Origin: Fibrobacter sp. UWB4
GTDB taxonomy: Bacteria > Fibrobacterota > Fibrobacteria > Fibrobacterales > Fibrobacteraceae
NCBI RefSeq assembly: GCF_002210345.1
Contig: NZ_MWQI01000001.1
Span: forward strand, 1,116,001 to 1,180,000
Length of the DNA stretch: 64,000 bases
Direction of reading: 5' to 3'
Shown: positions 8,288 to 17,296 of the stretch, piece by piece
How positions within the stretch are numbered: position 1 is the stretch's first letter
Layout of the letters: each line of letters starts with the position of its first letter
The notes under the pieces: generated by a model
The model's database searches: none
What the model was told of the DNA's origin: nothing
What the model saw: only the letters and a program-made list of their open reading frames with translations
Translations under genes and position numbers: made by a program

Positions 8288-11200
8288 CTAATTTGCAGCA
8301 TCGGCAGCCGGTGCCGGTTCTTCATCAACCTTAAGCGATTCGTCCGTAATAGATTCGATCTGCTGGAGGCTCATCGTAAGGCGGCTCTTACCCGGAGCAT
8401 CGTAAGCCGGAATGTTTTCGAGACCGCGCTTCACAACATCGATAGCCTTAGCCTTCATGCCCGCAGAAGCATAGACATAGGAAGCAGCCCAGTAGTTGCG
8501 CCATTCTCTCGGGAACTGATAAATGCCCAGTTCAAGGTACTTGGCGGCATCGTTGGCAATACGTTCGACTTCAGCCTTGTCTGCCTTGGTGAACGGCTTC
8601 TTCGTGATGAGGGCCGAAATCTTTTCACGGGCGTCAAACGAGATCTGCAAATAGAGCGAGACGTAGCTGCTGAGCAAACGTTCCGTTTCGGAATTGATGT
8701 ACGCAGAGCCATCGCCAAGACCGCGGAACTTATACACGCTATCAATGAGAGCGGCGGTCTTCTGAGCATCAAATGCATTCTGCTTCGGCGTGAGGTCACC
8801 CTTTACAAAATTGTAGACCATGCCTTCCTGGACCATGTACTTTTCAAGACCCATGAAGTTCGAAGTTCCGACAGTCGTCGAAATTTCAATCGGCTTGTCC
8901 ATATTCTGGAGAGCAAGATCAATCACGAGCTTGTACTGCGTGAGCATCATGCTAGAACGGTTTCTCTTCGCCCAATCCAGGAATGCGTCCCAGACCTGGT
9001 AGTTCACCTTGAACTGGAGAAGCTTGGCAGAATCAGCCTGGGAGAGATTTCCGGCAGCTTCCATCTGGTCGATGCGTTCCTTGAGCTTCGGCTTCAGGGA
9101 TTCCGCACGGCGCACCCAAGTCGAAACAAGGTGGTTCGGGTTGTTGGCACTGCTATTGTCAAGGACCAAGTCGTTATCGATGGTTTCCTTGGTATAGGAA
9201 AGCTTGAGAATCGGTTCATTCACGAGCATCTGCTTGATGTACCAGTCCGTATTGCCCAAGGAGAGGTTCACCACGCGGACGTCCTTACGAATACCAGCGA
9301 CTTCCTGAGCAAACCACAGCGGGAACGTGTCGTTATCGCCATTCGTGAAAAGAATTGCATTCGGGCGGCAGCTGTTGAGGAGGTTGTAGGCATAATCCCA
9401 GGGAACCCAGAGGCCGGAACGGTCATGTTCCTTGTAGTTCGAAATGCTCGGAACAAGAAGCGAAACAAGTACAAGAGCGGCAGCAATCGGAGAAGCGAAG
9501 GCGGCCGTTCCTGCGGCCGTCGCGGCAAGCAGCACGAGAATACCAGCGCCAATACCATAAATCATGCTCATGAAGATAAATGCCGGCGTGTAGAAGTAGT
9601 CACGTTCACGGACTTCCATGTGGACCGCTTCCGGGAACGGAGCGCGCTGTCCAAAACGGGCGAAGCTTTCTTCAATCTTCTGCCAGTTTCTCCAGGCAGA
9701 CGTATTTTCGGCATCGCTAATCTTCTTTTCGAATTCAGCAATTCGGGATGCCGGAGCGTTACGCATGCGAAGACGTTCAATCGCAAGCTTGGAATAATCA
9801 ATCGTCTGGCGGAGGTCGATGAGTTCGTTCGGATCCGGAAGAGAGGTAATGCCAGCACCGGCATTGTTCAAATCCGCCACGTTGCGAGTCATGGCGCTAA
9901 CCCAATAGTCACGGTCGCGCTGTTCCATGCGAGTGCCATCGGCAAAGTTGATATAGAACAGGAGGCCAAGCGAGCAAAGGGCGTAAAGCGTCGAGACAAA
10001 GATTCCGAGATGCTTGTTACGCTTATAGACATAAACGCAGGTAGCAACAATAAGACCGTTAAACAGCAAGAAGAAGAAAAGCTGCATAAAGGTGTTGTCG
10101 CCCATAAACGACATCTGCGTCGGGAACTTGAAGCCCAAACGCTCGACCGGTTCATTTTCGGAAGCGTCAAACGTGTAGACACCGTTGGCGTAGTTCACCC
10201 CACCGACCTTTGTCGGCAAGTACTGGGCCATCTGGTAACCACCATAGCTCATGCTCGGGAAGGAGAGCACCTGGTGGGCAATGCGGGAACGGCGATAGAA
10301 AGCACGGGAAATCATGCTTTCGGAACCGTACTGCTTACGTTCGATAAATGCGTTGAAGGCATCCCAGTTCTTGGCTTCGAAAAGGTTTCCGAGCTGGAGG
10401 TTGCCCTGTTCGTCACGGATGTTGAGTTCCGGATCGTTTTCATCAATCGTCGGGTTGAGTTCAGAACGGATCGGGATGTAAAGGTGGGTGCTATAGCCGA
10501 CCAAAGCAAAGAACGCAAAAGCGAAAGAAAGAAGGAAGCTACGCTTAAAACCAGCTTCACAACGCCTGAATACGCCCTGGCTAATGCCAGCATAACCCAA
10601 ACCAGCAACAATCAAAGTACCAATGATCGTAATAGGCCAGCTATCCGTAATCATCAACAAGGCGGCAGCGACAAGAATCGACAAACCGGCCACAGCCGTC
10701 TGCTGGAACGGGAACCTTTTGCTGAACAGAAGGACAAGCCCCAGAACAAGAACACAAATCAGGGAAATTTCAATAAAGCTAGACACCATGTAGATGACGG
10801 AGCAGAGGAGCGTACCCGTAATCCAGATGGGAATGCGTTCGACAATCTTTTTCGGCTGAGCGACAAGGAGGAGCACAAACACGGCCGGGACGGTAAGCAT
10901 CGTATAGAGGTGTGCGCCCACTCCGAGGAATGCGATATAGCAAATGAAGATGAGAAGCTTATCGCTGCCCGATTCTTCGCGCTTGTTGTACCACACGAGA
11001 CCAAAGTAAGAGACGAGCATCAAAATGAGCATCGCAACGCCATAGACTTCGGCTTCGACCGCGTTGAACCAGAACGTATCGGAGAACGTGAGGAGGAATC
11101 CGGCCACGAGAGCGGCAGTGCCAAGTACAAACGTGCGCATCTTTTCAGAAATCTTTTCGGCCAAGGCGTCCGTCTTGAGGACCGTTGCCAAAAGTTCCCA

Positions 11201-11494
11201 GGCAAAGAGAGCCGTCACATAGACCGTCGCGGCAGAACTCACCACGGAGATGTAGTTCACGCGCTTTGCGATTTCACCCACGAACGGCAAAAGAAGAATG
11301 ACCGCACGGGCAAAGAACACGAAGAACGGCGTTCCAGGAGGATGCGGAATACCAAGCGTGTTAGCGCAAGCGACGAATTCACCACAGTCCCAGAAAGAGA
11401 CCGTCGGGGCCATCGTCATCATGTAAACGACCAAAGCAATAAAGCCAGCGATACCGGCAAAGATGTGCTTATGCCACTTCTCGTTAATCTTCAT
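8288..11494 (-). CDS. DUF2723 (TMEM260-like) multi-pass membrane protein, putative O-mannosyltransferase
   Basis: 1068 residues. The N-terminal ~550 residues have many hydrophobic helices, and the first periplasmic loop carries TVSFWDCGEF, with Asp36 and Glu39 placed like the acidic residues of GT-C glycosyltransferases. More helices follow near 640-690. A soluble C-terminal part (~700-1068) carries KDVRVVNLSLGNTDWYIKQM and a TPR-like end. The architecture and length match bacterial DUF2723 proteins; the human member TMEM260 is an O-mannosyltransferase. Genes for a Dpm1-like enzyme and another polyprenyl-phosphate GT follow directly, which supports use of a lipid-P-mannose donor. nusB ends 5 nt upstream. 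Function of the bacterial protein is inferred. Confidence 0.8.
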   Translation of the reverse strand: MKINEKWHKHIFAGIAGFIALVVYMMTMAPTVSFWDCGEFVACANTLGIPHPPGTPFFVFFARAVILLLPFVGEIAKRVNYISVVSSAATVYVTALFAWELLATVLKTDALAEKISEKMRTFVLGTAALVAGFLLTFSDTFWFNAVEAEVYGVAMLILMLVSYFGLVWYNKREESGSDKLLIFICYIAFLGVGAHLYTMLTVPAVFVLLLVAQPKKIVERIPIWITGTLLCSVIYMVSSFIEISLICVLVLGLVLLFSKRFPFQQTAVAGLSILVAAALLMITDSWPITIIGTLIVAGLGYAGISQGVFRRCEAGFKRSFLLSFAFAFFALVGYSTHLYIPIRSELNPTIDENDPELNIRDEQGNLQLGNLFEAKNWDAFNAFIERKQYGSESMISRAFYRRSRIAHQVLSFPSMSYGGYQMAQYLPTKVGGVNYANGVYTFDASENEPVERLGFKFPTQMSFMGDNTFMQLFFFLLFNGLIVATCVYVYKRNKHLGIFVSTLYALCSLGLLFYINFADGTRMEQRDRDYWVSAMTRNVADLNNAGAGITSLPDPNELIDLRQTIDYSKLAIERLRMRNAPASRIAEFEKKISDAENTSAWRNWQKIEESFARFGQRAPFPEAVHMEVRERDYFYTPAFIFMSMIYGIGAGILVLLAATAAGTAAFASPIAAALVLVSLLVPSISNYKEHDRSGLWVPWDYAYNLLNSCRPNAILFTNGDNDTFPLWFAQEVAGIRKDVRVVNLSLGNTDWYIKQMLVNEPILKLSYTKETIDNDLVLDNSSANNPNHLVSTWVRRAESLKPKLKERIDQMEAAGNLSQADSAKLLQFKVNYQVWDAFLDWAKRNRSSMMLTQYKLVIDLALQNMDKPIEISTTVGTSNFMGLEKYMVQEGMVYNFVKGDLTPKQNAFDAQKTAALIDSVYKFRGLGDGSAYINSETERLLSSYVSLYLQISFDAREKISALITKKPFTKADKAEVERIANDAAKYLELGIYQFPREWRNYWAASYVYASAGMKAKAIDVVKRGLENIPAYDAPGKSRLTMSLQQIESITDESLKVDEEPAPAADAAN

Positions 11495-11499
11495 AAAAA

Positions 11500-11940
11500 T
11501 TAAGCATCCTTCTTAGTATTGTTTGCAACCATGCCACGCTTCTGCAAGAATCCGGCGAGGAGTCCGTTCACGAACGTGCCCGAAGAATCCGTACTGAACT
11601 TGGCAGCAACCTGAACAGCTTCAGAGATGACCACCTTCATCGGGATTTCAGGAACATACAAAAGTTCAACCATCGCGATGCGCAGCACAATCCTATCGAG
11701 AGTCGCCATGCGCTCAATTCCCCAATGAGCGGAGCAGGCTTCGATTTCAGAATCGAGTTCGGCCTTGTGAGCAAGGACCAAGTCGACAAGCTTCATGCCG
11801 TACTTTTTCATGTTGTCCTGGAGCGGCTGGGCTTCCAAAACGCCCGGGAGTGCATCAGCGACCGTGCCGCCAGAAATTTCCATTGCGTAAAGCAACTGCA
11901 TCGCAAAGACGCGAGCAGGTCTAAAACTTACTTGTGCCAT
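11500..11940 (-). CDS. nusB: Transcription antitermination factor NusB
   Basis: 146 residues, all-helical NusB fold: RPARVFAMQLLYAMEISG at the N-terminus, then WGIERMATLDRIVLRIAMVELLYVPEIPMKVVISEAVQVAAKFS, the conserved core. It binds boxA RNA with NusE (S10) in rRNA antitermination. The C-terminus FVNGLLAGFLQKRG is also typical. It starts 2 nt after ribH; ribH-nusB adjacency is widespread in bacteria. It continues into the glycosylation genes without a terminator. Confidence 0.95.
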   Translation of the reverse strand: MAQVSFRPARVFAMQLLYAMEISGGTVADALPGVLEAQPLQDNMKKYGMKLVDLVLAHKAELDSEIEACSAHWGIERMATLDRIVLRIAMVELLYVPEIPMKVVISEAVQVAAKFSTDSSGTFVNGLLAGFLQKRGMVANNTKKDA

Positions 11941-11942
11941 AA

Positions 11943-12410
11943 TTATTTCCCAATCTGCTTGTAAAGATTTACCATTTCAACGGCAGTTCTTGCCCAATTG
12001 CAGCCGAGGTTTCCGGCCTTGAGGCCAGCGCGGTTCATCGCCTGGTCAACCGTGTCGGTCGTTAAGATTCCGAGAATCACCGGAACCTTGCCTTCGGCAG
12101 CGAGCGATGCGATTCCGCCCGTAGAATTGTTCACGACTACGTCGTAGTGCCCCGTTTCGCCACGGATAACGGCACCGAGAGCCATCACTGCATCGTACTT
12201 GCCAGAATCCACAAATCTGCGGCAGAGGCCCGGCAGTTCAAAAGCACCCGGCACATGAGCCACAGCGATATCATCGCTATCGACACCGAGCGTTTCGAGT
12301 TCGCGGACAGCGCCTTCGAGAAGCTTGTCAGTCACCACTTCGTTGAAGCGGGCGACTGCAATCGCGACCTTCATACCAGAACCATTGAGGGAATTTTTGA
12401 ATTCTTTCAT
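11943..12410 (-). CDS. ribH: 6,7-dimethyl-8-ribityllumazine synthase
   Basis: 155 residues. Condenses 5-amino-6-ribitylaminouracil with 3,4-dihydroxybutanone 4-phosphate, the penultimate riboflavin step; forms 60-mer or pentamer shells. Conserved VAIAVARFNEVVTDKLLEGA, HVPGAFELP, ALGAVIRGETGHYD (with the catalytic His in GETxH), and PVILGILTTDTVDQAMNRAG are all present. ATG 12410 lies 1 nt after the ribBA stop with GGAAAA at a good distance; a start 15 nt further upstream would overlap ribBA with no ribosome-binding site. Confidence 0.95.
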   Translation of the reverse strand: MKEFKNSLNGSGMKVAIAVARFNEVVTDKLLEGAVRELETLGVDSDDIAVAHVPGAFELPGLCRRFVDSGKYDAVMALGAVIRGETGHYDVVVNNSTGGIASLAAEGKVPVILGILTTDTVDQAMNRAGLKAGNLGCNWARTAVEMVNLYKQIGK

Positions 12411-12411
12411 C

Positions 12412-13659
12412 TTATTTTCCTTCATCTAAAACTTCAGCTGCGCCATGATCCGCATTGTCGAGATGGAGTTCGTGGCCCATCTTTTCTTTCTTGGTGCGCA
12501 GATAAAAACGGTTGATTTCATTGGGTTTGATTTCGATCGGCACGCGTTCCACGATCTTGAGACCGTAAGCGGAAATGCCAGAAATCTTGCTCGGGTTGTT
12601 CGTGAGGAGTCGCATTTCCTTCACGCCGAGGTCCGCCAAAATCTGAGCGCCCGTACCGTACTGGCGCAAGTCGGACTTGAACCCAAGGTGGAGGTTCGCC
12701 TCGACCGTGTCGAGACCCTTTTCTTGGAGTTCGTAAGCGCGGAGCTTGTTGCAAAGACCGATGCCACGGCCTTCCTGACCGCGCATGTAGAGGAACACGC
12801 CGCCATGTTCGCCAATGAACTTCATGGCTGCGGCAAGCTGGTCTCCGCAATCGCAACGGAGGCTACCAAAGATATCGCCCGTGAGGCATTCGCTGTGGAC
12901 GCGCACATAGACAGGCTTGCTGAAGTCCGGATTACCGGCAACCCAGGCCACATGTTCGACGCCATCGGTCTTGCTGCGGTAGGCATAAGCCGTGAAATCG
13001 CCGTACTTGGTCGAAACGTGCGGAGCGGCCACGCGCTGCACAAGCTTTTCCGTTTTCAGGCGGTAGTCAATCAAGTCGCGGATGGAGATAATCTTGAGGT
13101 CGAACTTCTTGGCGACTTCCTGGAGCTGCGGCATACGGGCCATCGTGCCGTCTTCGTTCATGATTTCGATGAGAGCGGCAGCCGGGCGGAGACCGGCGAG
13201 CTTGGCGAGGTCCACAGCAGCTTCGGTGTGGCCAGCACGGCGCAGAACGCCTTCTTCCTGGGCGTAAAGCGGAGAAATGTGCCCCGGACGGCCAAAGTCC
13301 GAGGGCTTGGAATTCGGATCGGCGAGAGCCTGGATCGTTGCGGCACGGTCATGGGCAGAAACACCCGTGGTGCAGCCTTCGAGCTTATCGACCATGACGG
13401 TGAACGGAGTGCCGAGCATGGAAGTGTTTTCGGCAGTCTGACGCGTGAGATTCAATTCGCGGCAGCGAGAAATCGGAAGCGGGCAGCAAAGCACGCCACG
13501 CCCCTCGTGGAGCATGAAGTTCACCTTTTCGGGAGTAATCTTTTCGGCGGCGATAATGAAATCGCCCTCATTTTCACGGTCTTCGTCATCAACCACGACC
13601 AAGAACTTACCGTTCTTGAAATCTTCAATGGCCTCTTCAATCGTATTAAGCAAGGTCAC
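12412..13659 (-). CDS. ribBA: Bifunctional 3,4-dihydroxy-2-butanone 4-phosphate synthase / GTP cyclohydrolase II
   Basis: About 415 residues. The N-terminal RibB domain (~1-200) has [21 protein letters not shown] and HDRAATI. The C-terminal RibA domain has the zinc site [21 protein letters not shown] and the GTP-binding YGTGAQIL region. It supplies both entry branches of riboflavin synthesis. The usual start is GTG at 13659, overlapping ribE by 14 nt, but AAAGGA lies only 2 nt before it. The in-frame TTG at 13653 has better spacing and may be the true start. Coupled to ribE upstream and ribH downstream. Confidence 0.95.
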   Translation of the reverse strand: MTLLNTIEEAIEDFKNGKFLVVVDDEDRENEGDFIIAAEKITPEKVNFMLHEGRGVLCCPLPISRCRELNLTRQTAENTSMLGTPFTVMVDKLEGCTTGVSAHDRAATIQALADPNSKPSDFGRPGHISPLYAQEEGVLRRAGHTEAAVDLAKLAGLRPAAALIEIMNEDGTMARMPQLQEVAKKFDLKIISIRDLIDYRLKTEKLVQRVAAPHVSTKYGDFTAYAYRSKTDGVEHVAWVAGNPDFSKPVYVRVHSECLTGDIFGSLRCDCGDQLAAAMKFIGEHGGVFLYMRGQEGRGIGLCNKLRAYELQEKGLDTVEANLHLGFKSDLRQYGTGAQILADLGVKEMRLLTNNPSKISGISAYGLKIVERVPIEIKPNEINRFYLRTKKEKMGHELHLDNADHGAAEVLDEGK

Positions 13660-14245
13660 GTTCCTTTAGATAGTTTTCAATATATTTGCCGAGCATATCG
13701 ACTTCCACATTCACCACGGTGCCAGGCACCCAGTTCCTGAGATTCGTGCGGGCTAAGGTCTCGGGGATAATGCAGACGCGGATGTAATCCTCCCCTTTTT
13801 CGGCCACCGTAAGGCTAATGCCGTTCAAGGTGATAGATCCACGACGGATGACATAGCGGCGCAAGTCTTTAGGCAAAGCCAAATCGACCTCGACACCCGT
13901 TTCACGCGGAGTAACGCGCAAAACTTCGGTGGTGCAATCGACATGCCCCATCACAAAGTGACCGCCCATAAAGCTATCGGCACGGCAAGGATACTCGAGA
14001 TTCACGAGATCCCCGACTTTTGCCTGCTGAAAAGACGTATTCACGACAGTCTGGTGCATGAGACAGAACGTTGCTTCGTCATCGGTACAGTTTTCAACGG
14101 AGAGGCATACGCCGTTATTGGCAATGCTGTCGCCCAGTTTGCTGTTTTTGAAAAATCCCGGCGACTTCATGCGCATGGTAAGCGCATCTCCCCTGTTTTC
14201 GAGGGAAATGATTTCGCCGGTTGCTTGAATTATACCCGTAAACAT
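13646..14245 (-). CDS. ribE: Riboflavin synthase alpha chain
   Basis: 199 residues. Dismutates two lumazines to riboflavin. Two tandem lumazine-binding barrels are seen: [12 protein letters not shown] ... [14 protein letters not shown] in the first half and [14 protein letters not shown] ... [12 protein letters not shown] in the second. The ATG at 14245 gives the classical MFTGII start; a TTG at 14263 is in frame but unlikely. No Shine-Dalgarno sequence is present. Instead TAAATTTG ends 6 nt before the ATG, so the message is probably leaderless. It heads the rib-nusB-glycosylation string. No FMN riboswitch is recognisable upstream. Confidence 0.95.
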   Translation of the reverse strand: MFTGIIQATGEIISLENRGDALTMRMKSPGFFKNSKLGDSIANNGVCLSVENCTDDEATFCLMHQTVVNTSFQQAKVGDLVNLEYPCRADSFMGGHFVMGHVDCTTEVLRVTPRETGVEVDLALPKDLRRYVIRRGSITLNGISLTVAEKGEDYIRVCIIPETLARTNLRNWVPGTVVNVEVDMLGKYIENYLKERDLA

Positions 14246-14251
14246 ACGCGG

Positions 14252-14259
14252 CAAATTTA
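14252..14259 (-). promoter_or_regulatory. TAnnTTTG-type promoter element of ribE (leaderless)
   Basis: Minus-strand TAAATTTG six nt before the ribE ATG, matching the -7 element of Bacteroidota housekeeping promoters. The same octamer precedes the FNT gene and metG at 5 nt. I see no matching -33 TTTG here. Confidence 0.45.
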
Positions 14260-14265
14260 GCAATT

Positions 14266-14302
14266 TAGACGAGAGACGAGAGACGAAAGACGAAAGAGGA
14301 GA
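14266..14302. repeat. Heptad-like tandem repeat, GAGACGA/GAAAGAC type
   Basis: Units GACGAGA, GACGAGA, GACGAAA, GACGAAA, GAGGAGA sit just upstream of the ribE promoter element. The same unit occurs in the 5' end of the EamA gene at 22872-22897. Confidence 0.7.
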
Positions 14303-14415
14303 AGCGTTTAAGGCATCAAAAGTGGTCTTTGGCAGTATTCGTAAGTCTGTAACGCCAAGCTCTAAGCGTCAAAAGAGAACAGCACAACAATCGTTCACTA
14401 AGTGCGAACCATTAG

Positions 14416-15018
14416 CTATTCTTTTCCTTCTAAACAATCATGATTCGTTTTTGCTGAAGATATAATTTTTTCACACGTAAAGGGTTCTACAAAATCCGGG
14501 TAACATGAAAATTCAACAACATAGGGATAATAATATTTGTTGTTTAATCGTCGTTTGGCTTGCAGTACGACAATTTGTCTTTTTAAGATTCTCCCATGAG
14601 GGCCATCTGAAATAGTATCAGTTTTCGTATCAAGAGTAAAATCTTTTGTTAAAGAATCTACATCAAAATCGTGACTATGTCCTGATTTTGATCGCAAAGC
14701 AAAATCAAAAAACATAAACACCGTATCTTTAGGATTTTTTACAGCATAATAAAGGTCACCCATTTCCCAATGAGTCAGGAATTCCGCATGAAAAGATTCC
14801 GGCAATTCTATGGTCATGCAATCGGCCACAAAAAGATTGTTTTCGGCATGGTGTCTTTTCTTTAATTTATTTATAAGTTTTTCTATAGGAAGACGACTAT
14901 CCGGAGTATCTAATTCCAACTCAAATAAATCGATTTTTTTATTCCTATAGTTATCATCCTCTTTCGTGCACGATATCAAACAAACAAAACAAAATACAAT
15001 AACTAACCATTTTTTCAT
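14416..15018 (-). CDS. Hypothetical lipoprotein
   Basis: 200 residues with a lipoprotein signal peptide (MKKWLVIVFCFVCLISC; lipobox LISC, Cys17), then a soluble mixed alpha/beta domain with no family I recognise. Recognisable stretches are DCMTIELPESFHAEF, DTVFMFFDFALRSKSGH and GRILKRQIVVLQAKRRL. AGAGAGG lies well placed before the ATG. The gene is A+T-richer than its neighbours. It lies downstream of ribD and the small membrane protein with a ~110-nt gap, so it is possibly an independent unit. Confidence 0.7.
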   Translation of the reverse strand: MKKWLVIVFCFVCLISCTKEDDNYRNKKIDLFELELDTPDSRLPIEKLINKLKKRHHAENNLFVADCMTIELPESFHAEFLTHWEMGDLYYAVKNPKDTVFMFFDFALRSKSGHSHDFDVDSLTKDFTLDTKTDTISDGPHGRILKRQIVVLQAKRRLNNKYYYPYVVEFSCYPDFVEPFTCEKIISSAKTNHDCLEGKE

Positions 15019-15127
15019 TATTTAACCTCTCTAATGTCATTCGCCTTATAACACTGTTCCATAAACAAACATCGTGCATCCATGATGGATCTTAAAATTA
15101 GCTTATCTTATAATCATCAATAATACT

Positions 15128-15322
15128 TCAATCCTTTTTTTTAATTTTCAAAAAAACATACGCACTTACGCCACTTAAAACTAAAATTCCCGGCAAATAA
15201 AGTTGTATATCTTCTAAAGGAATCGGAGCACTAGGAGTATTCCCTATACCAAAATGATTACAAAAAATATAGAGTCCCGACAAGAAAAAGGTTAGAAACA
15301 GCCAAATAAAAAAATTTCTCAT
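15128..15322 (-). CDS. Small two-helix membrane protein
   Basis: 64 residues from ATG 15322. A hydrophobic helix (FFIWLFLTFFLSGLYIF), a short loop (GIGNTPSAPIPLEDIQ), a second helix (LYLPGILVLSGVSAYVFL) and a KIKKKD tail indicate a hairpin membrane protein. It begins 4 nt after the ribD stop. No ribosome-binding site is clear. A+T-rich. Function unknown; could be a spurious ORF, but the composition and double-helix pattern favour a real gene. Confidence 0.5.
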   Translation of the reverse strand: MRNFFIWLFLTFFLSGLYIFCNHFGIGNTPSAPIPLEDIQLYLPGILVLSGVSAYVFLKIKKKD

Positions 15323-15326
15323 CAAT

Positions 15327-16598
15327 TTACTGCGGATAATACACCGTCAAGACATCGGGGCCGATGACGGCGGATTCTTTGGCGACGATGTTGGCCGGCA
15401 ATTCGGGATATTCGAGGCCAGCCTTGACGGCGCCAGACTCGATGAGATTTTCGAGGGCGATATCAACGGAAGAATCAGTGGAACGCCAAAGATCGAGGCG
15501 GTTCCATAAAGGCTGCGTATTTTGCGTTTGCGAGAGATTGCGAGATTCGTCTTTAAAAAGTTCGCGAGCGAGAGCTGCGCCGGGTTCCACCATCAAGCGG
15601 TGCATTCCACGAGCAGACAAGTCATCAACCATCGCGCACCAATTTTCAGCAAACGAATCGTGAAGTAACACAACGCAATCGGCAACATTCACCAAATTCG
15701 GTTGCGCCACGCACGAAAACACGATTGGCGTTACATCGCCAGCACTGAAGATTTTCAAACGCGAAATTTCATCGGCGCTAAATTCGTGATGCCCCGCCCA
15801 GACGATTTTCACAGGATTGTTGCCTGCGGCATAACGCACGTCAAGTCCCGGATTATCAGCAAGGAGCGTGCCCGCACCAACAAGAACAGCATCACTCATC
15901 GCACGGAGTTCATGATTCCAACAGTTTGCGCCTTGCTTTGTAATTGCTAGCGGCAAATGGTTCCCCGCCTTATCCACGCAGCCCATAAAGCCATCCTGAG
16001 AAACAGCAGACTTGACTTCGACAAAGGTGCGTTTGGTGCGTACAAAATAATCATACGCTTCAAAATAGCGTTCCACTTCGGCAAAGACGGCTCGGCCTTC
16101 AGCTTCACGAGCTGCCCTGTCTTGAGGTGAAAGACTCGTAAATTCAAAAACGCGGCATTCCGTACAAGATTCACCGTTCGAGCATTCCTCGACGCAAGCG
16201 AGAATGCAAGCATCCACGCCCTCGTGCACTTCAATTCCCGCATCCTCAAGAATCTTGCGAGATTTCCCATGCACAAGAGGATTCGGGTCGGAATGTGCGA
16301 AATAGACTTTCTGGATTCCTGCCTCGATAATCGCCTTGGTGCAAGGCGGCGTTCGACCGTAATGGCAACACGGTTCCAGTGTCACAAAAATAGAGGCTCC
16401 GCGAGCGAGTTCCCCCGCATCGCGTAACGCCATGACTTCGGCATGAGCACTCCCAGGGCGCTGAGTGCGCCCCTTCCCCACGACAATTCCATCTTTGACG
16501 ACAACGGCACCGACCGCCGGATTCGGGCGGCTCTCGCCTATCGCAAAGAACGCTTGCTCTAAGGCAAACTGCATGTAGTTTGTGATTTCTGGGGGCAT
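15327..16598 (-). CDS. ribD: Bifunctional riboflavin deaminase-reductase RibD with Cys-rich insertion
   Basis: 423 residues. The N-terminal deaminase has zinc ligands His52 (HAE) and Cys77/Cys86 in PCCHYGRTPPC, plus RPNPAVGAVVV. The C-terminal reductase (~190-423) begins FVEVKSAVSQDGFMG. Together they convert the GTP cyclohydrolase product to 5-amino-6-ribitylamino-uracil phosphate. RibD proteins are usually ~360-380 residues. The extra length includes an interdomain cluster of five Cys (131, 135, 139, 145, 148) that could bind a metal, followed by a helical spacer. It is separate from the other rib genes by ~1.1 kb. No clear Shine-Dalgarno sequence. Confidence 0.92.
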   Translation of the reverse strand: MPPEITNYMQFALEQAFFAIGESRPNPAVGAVVVKDGIVVGKGRTQRPGSAHAEVMALRDAGELARGASIFVTLEPCCHYGRTPPCTKAIIEAGIQKVYFAHSDPNPLVHGKSRKILEDAGIEVHEGVDACILACVEECSNGESCTECRVFEFTSLSPQDRAAREAEGRAVFAEVERYFEAYDYFVRTKRTFVEVKSAVSQDGFMGCVDKAGNHLPLAITKQGANCWNHELRAMSDAVLVGAGTLLADNPGLDVRYAAGNNPVKIVWAGHHEFSADEISRLKIFSAGDVTPIVFSCVAQPNLVNVADCVVLLHDSFAENWCAMVDDLSARGMHRLMVEPGAALARELFKDESRNLSQTQNTQPLWNRLDLWRSTDSSVDIALENLIESGAVKAGLEYPELPANIVAKESAVIGPDVLTVYYPQ

Positions 16599-16616
16599 TA
16601 CAAAGCCATTTAAATT

Positions 16617-16740
16617 TCACTGGATCCTGCTCCTTCGAACCTAAGAATTGTAAGGTAATAAATTACCAACAATTCTATATCAACCCTTACGGGTTTCAGG
16701 ATGACGAGTCTGGATGACAGGGTTTCAGGATGACGTTAAC
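16617..16740. repeat. Dispersed TGGATCC...GGATGAC repeat region
   Basis: Starts CACTGGATCCTGCTCCTTCGAA and ends with three copies of a GGATGAC end (TTTCAGGATGAC, TCTGGATGAC, TTTCAGGATGAC). No gene is seen here. Confidence 0.6.
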
Positions 16741-16742
16741 GT

Positions 16743-17180
16743 TTAGTTCTGCGGCGGGAGAGCGAGGATGCCACCTTCGACGTTGAACACTCGGGTATAG
16801 CCGTTTTCAACGAGGAACTTGGATGCGGCCATGCTGCGCTTGCCACTGCGGCAGTAAATCAGCAAGTCCTTATCCTTCGGGAATTCGCTCAAGCGCTGCG
16901 GCATTTCCTGAAGCGGGATGTTAATTGCAGTTGCTGCAGCCATGCCCTTAGCCACTTCAGCCGGGGTGCGCACGTCAATGAGGACGGCACCAGCCTTGTG
17001 CATATCCAAAGCCTTCTGCCAATCAATCGTCGTAATCGTCGCTACTTTCTGTTCAACAACAGCAGCCGGTTGTACAGCTTCAACTTTCTTTACAGCAGCC
17101 TGCGCTTTCTGTTCTTCAGAAGATTCGCAAGCCGTAGCAAGCAACATAGCACAAAAAGAAATCGCCAATAATTTATTCAT
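16743..17180 (-). CDS. Rhodanese-domain lipoprotein
   Basis: 145 residues. Signal peptide with lipobox LATAC (Cys18), a short charged/Ala-rich linker, then a single rhodanese domain: AGAVLIDVRTPAEVAKG, active-site loop LLIYCRSGKRS with the catalytic Cys, and ASKFLVENGYTRVFNVEGGI. It would act outside the cytoplasm, anchored to a membrane. Family members transfer sulfane sulfur or bind thiol-linked partners; the substrate here is unknown. AAGGAG lies 7 nt before the ATG. It appears monocistronic, bordered by dispersed repeats on both sides. Confidence 0.88.
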   Translation of the reverse strand: MNKLLAISFCAMLLATACESSEEQKAQAAVKKVEAVQPAAVVEQKVATITTIDWQKALDMHKAGAVLIDVRTPAEVAKGMAAATAINIPLQEMPQRLSEFPKDKDLLIYCRSGKRSMAASKFLVENGYTRVFNVEGGILALPPQN

Positions 17181-17245
17181 TTACGTACTCCTTGAAATTT
17201 CAAAATAAAAGATAACTGTTTTTTAAAACATCATATAAAATAGAC

Positions 17246-17281
17246 ACTGGATTCTTCACCCCTTTGGGGTTCTGAATGACG
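17246..17281. repeat. Dispersed TGGATTCTTC...TGAATGACG repeat
   Basis: ACTGGATTCTTC, a small CCCC-TTT-GGGG hairpin, then TTCTGAATGACG: a compact copy of the dispersed family. Confidence 0.55.
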
Positions 17282-17296
17282 TAAAGCCTTCAAAAA

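Noticed and set aside
7937-11503. 1188-codon open frame on the plus strand
   Set aside because: Antisense to the DUF2723 gene; the product is Arg/His/Glu-rich with no family features, and the minus-strand frame has clear TM helices and family motifs.
14246-14415. FMN riboswitch before ribE
   Set aside because: No conserved RFN sequence blocks; the interval is a heptad repeat and the start looks leaderless.
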